In this document: positions 59,015 to 64,000 of the stretch, piece by piece
Layout of the letters: each line of letters begins with the position of its first letter
Numbering within the stretch: position 1 is the first letter of the stretch
From: Erinaceus europaeus
Lineage: Eukaryota > Chordata > Mammalia > Eulipotyphla > Erinaceidae
Assembly: GCF_950295315.1 (NCBI RefSeq)
Contig: NC_080164.1
Span: forward strand, 58,193,546-58,257,545
Length of the DNA stretch: 64,000 nt
Direction of reading: 5' to 3'
Notes under the pieces: model-generated
What the model was told of the DNA's origin: nothing
What the model saw: the letters and a program-made list of their open reading frames with translations, nothing else
Database searches by the model: none
Translations under genes and position numbers: made by a program

Positions 59015-59580
59015 AGACTACATTTCCCAGGCTTCCTTGTTGTTGGATGGTATTATGACTCAGTCCTACCCAATAAGATACGGGAGGGAGACACAGAATC
59101 ATATGTAGGTTCATAAAAATTTATTATGTGATTTGTTAAAAAATATTTTATTTATTCATGAGGAAGATAGAAAGAGAGAGAGAGAGAGAGAGAGAATTAC
59201 CAGACATTACTCTGGTACATATGTTGCCAAGGATTGAACTCAGGACCTCATGCTTGAGAGTCCAATGCTTTATGCATTTTACTACCTTCCAAACCACTAT
59301 CATGTGATTCTTTATCTTCTCTTTTTCCCTGATTCTGGGCTATCTACCAAGATTCTAGCAAAAGAACCCATGGCTGGAAGATTTGGTGGTTCCACCTAAT
59401 GCAAGAAACCTTGGTCTCCAAAGGACTAAAAGTCCATATTAGAGACCACATTTTAACCAGTAGCACTTGTATTGAACTTTATATGAATAAACCATGGAAA
59501 ACTAGGGGGTGTTACAAAATCCAGAATTACTTACCCTAGATTAATATAATATGCATTCCTTATTATTTGATTCTTGTGCA
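59015..59580 (+). repeat. Ancient mammalian interspersed repeat, split by a SINE
   Basis: Left part (59015-59125): gactacatttcccaggcttc, ttgttggatggtattatgac, aataagatacgggagg. Right part (59310-59580): gatttggtggttccacctaa, gaataaaccatggaaaacta, gggggtgttacaaaatccag. Together they follow a common old consensus (actacatttcccag ... gagaaataaac ... gggtttgttac). The class is uncertain, possibly an old LTR or MaLR-type element. The SINE at 59137 interrupts it, so the SINE is younger. Confidence 0.5.
59137..59300 (-). mobile_element. SINE (ctctcaagcatgag subfamily), minus strand
   Basis: Plus-strand: aaaaatattttatttattca, a GA run (59171-59194), accagacattactctggtac, gattgaactcaggacctcat, gcttgagagtccaatgcttt and actaccttccaaacc. 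The flanks tatgtgattt and catgtgattc are a likely target duplication. Confidence 0.85.
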
Positions 59581-59596
59581 TGTGTGTGACTAAAGT

Positions 59597-59629
<33 letters not shown>

Positions 59630-59634
59630 ACACA
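59581..59634. repeat. (CA)n microsatellite with terminal hairpin
   Basis: A CA run (59597-59633, one TA interruption) is preceded by tgtgtgtgac and gtcacacaca, which are perfect 10-bp complements around the loop taaa (59581-59604). Confidence 0.9.
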
Positions 59635-59654
59635 ACTTCATCACTCTATTTCAC

Positions 59655-59812
59655 ATTTTCACTGAGAAATAGAGAGACAGAGTAGATAACATAGCACCAA
59701 GACTTCTTCTAACACCTCCTCTAGCACTTCCCATGTGCTGCAGGGCTCAACAATGGATTAACATGGCAATACAGACAGCCTACAAAATGAGTTGTCTCTC
59801 CAGGCTTCATGT
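59655..59812 (-). mobile_element. SINE remnant (agctcacctggtagagc subfamily), minus strand
   Basis: Plus-strand: gagagacagagtagataaca, accaagacttcttctaacac, cttcccatgtgctgcagggc tcaacaatgg (B-box region reversed, decayed) and gagttgtctctccaggc. Diverged. Confidence 0.6.
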
Positions 59813-59944
59813 ATTATTTTAGCTTAGAAACTACAATCAAATAAAAAAAAACCTGAAAGTTAAAAACTCTTGTCAGGAAAACATGTGGCTGTCAAATTTC
59901 TATTCTAGACTTCCTTAATGCCACTAAAATTTACTTTTCTATTG
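59813..59944. other. Unique sequence
   Basis: Short AT-rich spacer with nothing recognised. Confidence 0.5.
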
Positions 59945-60050
59945 TAAACGAACCTCTTACCTTCTATCTTAAAGCACTTCAGGGGCTTCCTGACACATCT
60001 AGTATAATATTTTAAATTAATTATCATAATTTACACGGCCCTTCAAAATT
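59945..60050 (+). repeat. Possible L2 fragment
   Basis: aaagcacttcaggggcttcc tgacacatct and taatttacacggcccttc follow the L2 phrase acccttcagtggcttcccattgc ... catggcctacaaggccct. Diverged. Confidence 0.45.
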
Positions 60051-60524
60051 ACAAAAGAACTTAGTGCTTCAGGGAGAATAGCAGGACTGTGTTCTTGAAA
60101 GGAAGAGCATTGCCTGCCACTGCAAGGATAAAGGGGTTCAGGTACCGCTTCCCACAGCAGTAGCATCTGACATGTAGACTTAACACTGCCATTGAAGATT
60201 TTACATTTTCAGAACTAACACAAAGACACAGGGACACTTGAGAAATCATTCAGGGCAGTACCTTTGAAAATGGGGTTGCAATGATAGCAATGTCCCAGAC
60301 AGTAGTGACAGTGGCATGGATTATCCCAGACTGCTGCTAGAGTCAGATGACGTCTGGGTTGTTCTGTTACCTAACCTCCTTTAGATCTTGCCCATTGATG
60401 AATTGTGTTATTAACCTTTCCACTGATTCTATGAGCACTTATATATTTCTTTCCTGATTTAGTGAACCAGTTTCAGAATCTATTGCTTCAAAGTAAAGTC
60501 TGTGAGTGATAGAATTTCTGCTTT
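60051..60524. other. Unique sequence, no gene supported
   Basis: A 62-codon minus-strand open frame (60061-60249) has no domain I can defend. The text around 60327-60380 may be decayed MIR. Confidence 0.45.
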
Positions 60525-60620
60525 CACCCACAAAACTCTATACCTCATGAAGGCAGGAACTGTGTCTATTTTGTTCAAACTTATATTTCTTTCCTGTTAC
60601 AATATCTAGTAAAAATAAAT
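60525..60620 (+). repeat. L2 LINE 3'-end fragment
   Basis: tacctcatgaaggcaggaac tgtgtctattttgttcaaac followed by atatctagtaaaaataaata matches the L2 terminus (ccttgagggcagggactgtgtctgttttgttc ... caataaata). Confidence 0.65.
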
Positions 60621-60989
60621 AATTGATTATATACATTTTACATTAATTAATGAAGGTAGCAGAATATCAGGTTAAAATGTATACATCAGCATCAGTCCCC
60701 AAGAGGAATGCCATCCTTTAATTCTAGACTCAAGATGTAACAAAGTGAGAAATAAGACAGATAAAGGACACAGGATTGATGTAAGTAATGAGGGGGCAGG
60801 GGAAAGGAAACCAAGAGGAGGAAACAAGTCACAAGTTAAAATTTTTATAGAAGGTGGAAAACTAACTCTATCGCCTACTCCTAGATAGGGAGACTAGTAC
60901 AATAACTATGACTCGCTTAACTGCTGTCAAGTTACCTCCTTAACAAAGTTTCTAGTATGCAATAGCTTCCCCAAATTGGTATTAGAGAT
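60621..60989. other. Unique sequence
   Basis: Nothing recognised between the L2 fragment and the SINE. Confidence 0.5.
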
Positions 60990-61281
60990 AGAAAATAAAA
61001 ACATTCGGGAGTAGGGCAGTAGTGCAGCGGGTTAAGCGCATGTGGTGCAAAGCACAAGGACTGGCATAAGGATCCCAGTTTGCGCCCCTGGCTCACCACC
61101 TGCAGGGGAGTCACTTCACAGGTAGTGAAGCAGGTGTGCAGGTGTCTATCTTTCTCTCCCCCTCTTTGTCTTCCCCTCCTCTCTCCATTTCTCTCTGACC
61201 TATCTAACAACGACGACATCAACAACAACAATAATAACTACGACAACAATGAAAAACAACAAGGGCAACAAAAGGGAAAAT

Positions 61282-61543
61282 TGTTGGTATGTTCCCTTCC
61301 CCCCGACCTCTGAGAAGAACTGGTTTGCCCCTTGCTAGTTTCGCACCCCGCTTTCTCCCCACCCCCTATGCTAAGGACGGGCAGAGTCCCAGCAGCAGCA
61401 GCGGAGAGAGGATGATGGAGAAAAGCACATGGTGTGGTTATTTGCCCGTTCGTGAATAAAGATTAAACTGCGTTATCAGCCCAGCCGTGTGTCTCTGGTT
61501 GTCTCTGTTACCCACTTGTGAAGCCAGCCCAGATAAAACAACA
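61282..61543 (+). repeat. 5' LTR
   Basis: 262 bp, beginning tgttggtatgttcccttccc and ending gataaaacaaca. It contains a C-rich 5' third, a CAG run (61392-61404), and the poly(A) signal aataaa at 61455-61460, which places the R/U5 boundary just downstream. No convincing TATA box is seen. It differs from the 3' LTR at about 19 positions by eye. Confidence 0.9.
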
Positions 61544-61545
61544 TA

Positions 61546-61563
61546 TGGCGCCTACAACATGGG
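61546..61563 (+). promoter_or_regulatory. Primer-binding site, tRNA-Lys-like
   Basis: tggcgcctacaacatggg starts two bases after the LTR. The first seven bases match the 3' end of lysine tRNAs used by many class II elements; the rest is diverged from the Lys-1,2 pattern. The specific tRNA is inferred. Confidence 0.7.
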
Positions 61564-61617
61564 ACCGGACCTGCGCATCTCTCAGATAAGTGAAGACAAT
61601 TTGGCTACATATGCACT

Positions 61618-62082
61618 ATGGCCTTGTCTTCTGCTTGTGAAGAGATATCCAAAGGCGTCTGCCCTTTCTTCATGAGACTGTTTTGCTGTTTCTGGAACAT
61701 TTATCTCTGGACCACTCTGTGGTTTCTGCCCAACGCCAGCCCGCATGAGCCAGCTTTCCGCCGCGTGGCACAGAGCACTGGGCGCGGGCTGCCTCCACAT
61801 TGCTCGGCCACTGTGAGCAGGGCAGCAGACATGGCAGGGCCATGGGGCAGGGCCGCGGCAGCCTATCATGGCCGCCACCCCGGGCACCTCGGCCTGAGCC
61901 TTCTGCACGGCTGGCCCGCCCACCCTCTTGCTATGAAGTCTGGACAGATCCTGGACCACCTGGAGACCACGGGCTCCCTGCCAAAACTGGGCCCCCTGGC
62001 TGAGATCTCCAGCTTGGGTCTGAAGGCAGACGAGCTAAAATACGCAGAGATTTGTCCAGAGATCGCAACCTGCAATTCCTAG
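61618..62082 (+). other. 154-codon open frame in the LTR element's GC-rich interior
   Basis: The frame opens at ATG 61618 and lies in a locally GC-rich stretch (about 61690-62060) unlike the rest of the window. I see no Gag motif, zinc knuckle, signal peptide that I would trust, or any known domain. It overlaps other open frames on both strands, as GC-rich DNA tends to. It could be a decayed gag start, a captured host fragment or chance. Confidence 0.3.
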
Positions 62083-63199
62083 AAGTGAAGCTGCCCAAGA
62101 GGCCACCGCTGGACAATGCACTCCCAGAATGGCTAAGACAGTATAGATCTAAATTCCTGTTTAAAATGACATGTCTTCGTAACAAAAGTTTCTCTCCTTG
62201 TATATTGAAGACCATGTGTATGTGTGTGTTTAAAGTTTGGTAACATTAACTTTAAGGTTAAGAATATAACTTTAAGGCTTAATACTTACCAGGCAAAGTT
62301 AAATGAAAAAGGTTTTCAACGTAATTCTCATAAAGATATAATTAACTCACATTTAAAGTCTGAGGTAAAAAATAGTTAACAATCAATATATTTTAACTAA
62401 GTTGGTCTAAACAAAACCTGCACACACTTAGGATGTGTCTCCATCTCAAATGGGTGTAACAAAAGTTTAAATAGACTTGTTGATATGTAAAACTCTCGAT
62501 TACCTTCCCTATTAGAAATGGTAGATTACACAATGGCTATGCTAATGATTCTCATGCCTGAGGTTTTCTTTCCTTGATTCTTATGTTTACCTTTTCACAT
62601 TCTATTGTTTAAACTTTAACCAACCTTAAAATCATTCTAAAAAAGACTTCTAATTGTAATAGTTATCAATTGTGATAAACTTCTAACCTGCTACAAGTTT
62701 GTTTCATAGTAAGTAAATTGCAGCTGTGAAGCTCTCTACAGAAAAGCAGAATTCCGGCAGTGGACCTTCCTCATACAACGCTCCACCCCCTGGCATCCTT
62801 CCATGGACATCTGCTTTCGACTGGCACTCCTATTGGACTCACTGGTACACCCTTAGACACTTTGCACAAAAGTGCAAAAATGCTGCTATATTTCTCAAAC
62901 ACTGACTGCAGCCAGCTGCCTTTGGGACCCTAGGCCGTTCCCCGCCCCCATGCTATAAAATGCCCGTGAGGCAAGTACTCCCCCCAGAGGCAAGAAATGT
63001 TTTTGTTTTTTTTTAAGCTGATAAAGTTTTGCCCACAGAGGCAAAAAAATGGTCCCCTCAGGCCCTCCCTTGACAGCACACTGGTTCTTGTTACTTGCTT
63101 ACATGTTTCTCCATGTTTGTGCCAGTTTCTTTTTTGAAAATGCCTGTACGATATAGGTTTCTGTTCACCTCACACCCCTGATACTGTGGTCATTTAGTT
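62083..63199 (+). other. AT-rich interior of the LTR element, no coding seen
   Basis: No open frame of note and no polymerase motif. From about 62750 the text is GC-richer again (cattccatggac-like, ccgttccccgcccccatgct at 62936-62955) before the purine tract. Repeated local words gaggcaag and cagaggcaa occur near 62968-63046. Confidence 0.6.
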
Positions 63200-63217
63200 A
63201 AAAACAGAAAGGGGAAT
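63200..63217 (+). promoter_or_regulatory. Polypurine tract
   Basis: aaaaacagaaaggggaat lies immediately before the 3' LTR, as expected for the plus-strand primer of an LTR element. One C interrupts it. Confidence 0.8.
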
Positions 63218-63479
63218 TGTTGGTATGTTCCCTTCCCCCCTACCTCTGAGAAGAATTGGTTTGTCCCTTGCTAGTTTCGCACTCCGCTTTCTCCCCGCCC
63301 CCTATGCTAAGGACGGGCAGAGTCCCAGCAGCAGCGGTGGAGAGAGGATGATGGAGAAAAGCACATGGTGTGGTGATTTGCCCATTCGTGAATAAAGATT
63401 AAACTGCATTCTCAGCCTAGTCGTGTGTCTCTGGTCATCTCTGTTACCTGCCTGTGAAGCCAGCCCGGATAAAACAACA
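63218..63479 (+). repeat. 3' LTR
   Basis: Same length (262 bp) and ends as the 5' LTR, with poly(A) signal aataaa at 63391-63396. Of the roughly 19 differences from the 5' copy, about 16 are transitions, several at CpG sites. No indels separate them. Confidence 0.9.
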
Positions 63480-63516
63480 GAAAATAAATATATAAAAAAA
63501 GAAAATAAAAACATTC

Positions 63517-64000
63517 ATCTAAGAAAGTCCACCTTTCTAGTTCTTAGCATCCTAGTTCTGCCTGCTTCAAATATCTGGCAGTTTGGTTTTTAGAATCTAA
63601 CAAAATAATTTCTTATAATATGTTATAAATTACACAAGTTACAAATTAACACAAGTGTGCACAATTCACTTTGTGTAGCCACAAAACTACCTCATGAGTA
63701 CTTCTATCTCAAGGTAGCAGCATTTCTTTCTACAAGATAGGCTACAAAGTCAGTTTCCATTGTAATATATTTTCCTTTCTTCCAAAGGCAGGTACCAGAC
63801 ATTTTTGTTACAACTGCTACTCGGGAGTGCAAATAAATTGTTGTAAGGAGCTATCATTAAAGTTCATGAGAATTTGTATGAAATTATGCAGAAAATCAAA
63901 AGAGACTTATATGGTAAACAGTTTTGAAGAAAATTCAGAGAATCTTTGTTTATCATAGGTGCAGGCTGATATGGTGGAATTAACATCAGGTTTTCAGAAA
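63517..64000. other. Unique AT-rich sequence
   Basis: No gene or repeat is recognised up to the window end. Confidence 0.5.

Larger units (their letters stand above)
61282..63479 (+). mobile_element. Complete non-autonomous LTR retroelement, class II-like
   Basis: Two direct 262-bp LTRs bound 1.67 kb of interior. The primer-binding site follows the 5' LTR and a purine tract precedes the 3' LTR. The ends are TG...CA with a longer tgttg/caaca inverted end. The host duplication is 6 bp (gaaaat at 61276-61281 and 63480-63485), the size usual for class II (betaretrovirus-like) elements. I recognise no gag, protease, polymerase or envelope, so movement would have needed proteins from another element. 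The interior has a GC-rich first third and an AT-rich centre. Confidence 0.85.
61007..63499 (+). mobile_element. SINE (gcgggttaagcgca subfamily) interrupted by an LTR element
   Basis: The 5' part (61007-61281) is gggagtagggcagtagtgca, gcgggttaagcgcatgtggt, the cacctgcaggggagtcactt block, tgtctatctttctctccccc, ctatctaacaacgacgacat and caacaacaacaataataact. The 3' stub (63480-63499) is its A-rich tail. The 17-bp target duplication agaaaataaaaacattc lies at 60990-61006 and 63500-63516. The coordinates enclose the inserted LTR element (61282-63479). The B box is damaged (agtttgcgcccc). Confidence 0.9.

Noticed and set aside
60061..60249. Minus-strand frame with a Leu-Asn-Pro-Phe string recalling a receptor transmembrane segment
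   Set aside because: A single short string without neighbouring receptor motifs is chance-level.
61930..62082. Weak resemblance of part of the LTR-element frame to the start of a formate-tetrahydrofolate ligase domain
   Set aside because: Only a handful of scattered residues agree, the following conserved residues are absent, and the frame ends at once. Treated as chance.
61618..62082. Reading this frame as Gag
   Set aside because: There is no capsid homology region, zinc knuckle or N-terminal glycine signal that I can see. Position alone is not enough.
1..64000. Prokaryotic features such as operons, ribosome binding sites or mobile prophage
   Set aside because: The repeat content is mammalian throughout. 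No dense coding or bacterial signals are present.

Overview
This window reads as non-coding nuclear DNA from a placental mammal, most likely a hedgehog (Erinaceus or a close relative). The main evidence is about two dozen tRNA-derived SINEs of the kinds I associate with hedgehog genomes, plus L1 LINEs, old MIR and L2 fragments and dinucleotide microsatellites in AT-rich, CpG-poor sequence. The species call rests on recognising the SINEs by eye, not on a search. I found no intact host protein-coding gene and no exon I could defend. The longest open frames lie in a GA-rich tandem repeat or inside transposable elements. The window is probably intergenic or deep intronic.

Layout. 1-14.2 kb: mostly unique AT-rich sequence with a few SINE, MIR and L2 pieces, a 16-bp-arm hairpin (2456-2516), enhancer-like unique blocks (about 3.83-4.40 and 7.20-7.62 kb) and a nested palindrome (11501-11644). 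14.6-15.4 kb: an 825-bp purine satellite with a 48-bp higher-order period. 16-17.2 kb: a repeat-free block that looks conserved. 17.4-30 kb: unique sequence with scattered SINEs and a SINE/GGAA cluster at 25.3-26.2 kb. 30.1-35.2 kb: a dead L1 on the plus strand whose ORF1 runs almost directly into the reverse-transcriptase half of ORF2. 35.2-38.4 kb: other retroelement 3' ends, including an L1 with a 5' inversion. 42.8-46.5 kb: two L1 copies converging tail to tail, forming an inverted repeat of about 0.5 kb. 47-58 kb: SINEs, microsatellites and unique sequence. 58.35-58.59 kb: a truncated 7SK snRNA retropseudogene on the minus strand. 59-60.6 kb: ancient repeat fragments. 61.0-63.5 kb: a complete but apparently non-autonomous LTR retroelement (class II-like) inserted into a SINE, with both target duplications visible.

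There are no operons or cooperating host genes. The relationships that can be read are insertion orders: SINE before LTR element, L1 before small tail insertion, and ancient repeat before SINE. I see no clear new biological system. The most worthwhile items are the LTR element with its GC-rich unassigned interior, the converging L1 pair, the 48-bp-period satellite, the nested palindrome, the 7SK retrocopy and the possible conserved non-coding blocks.
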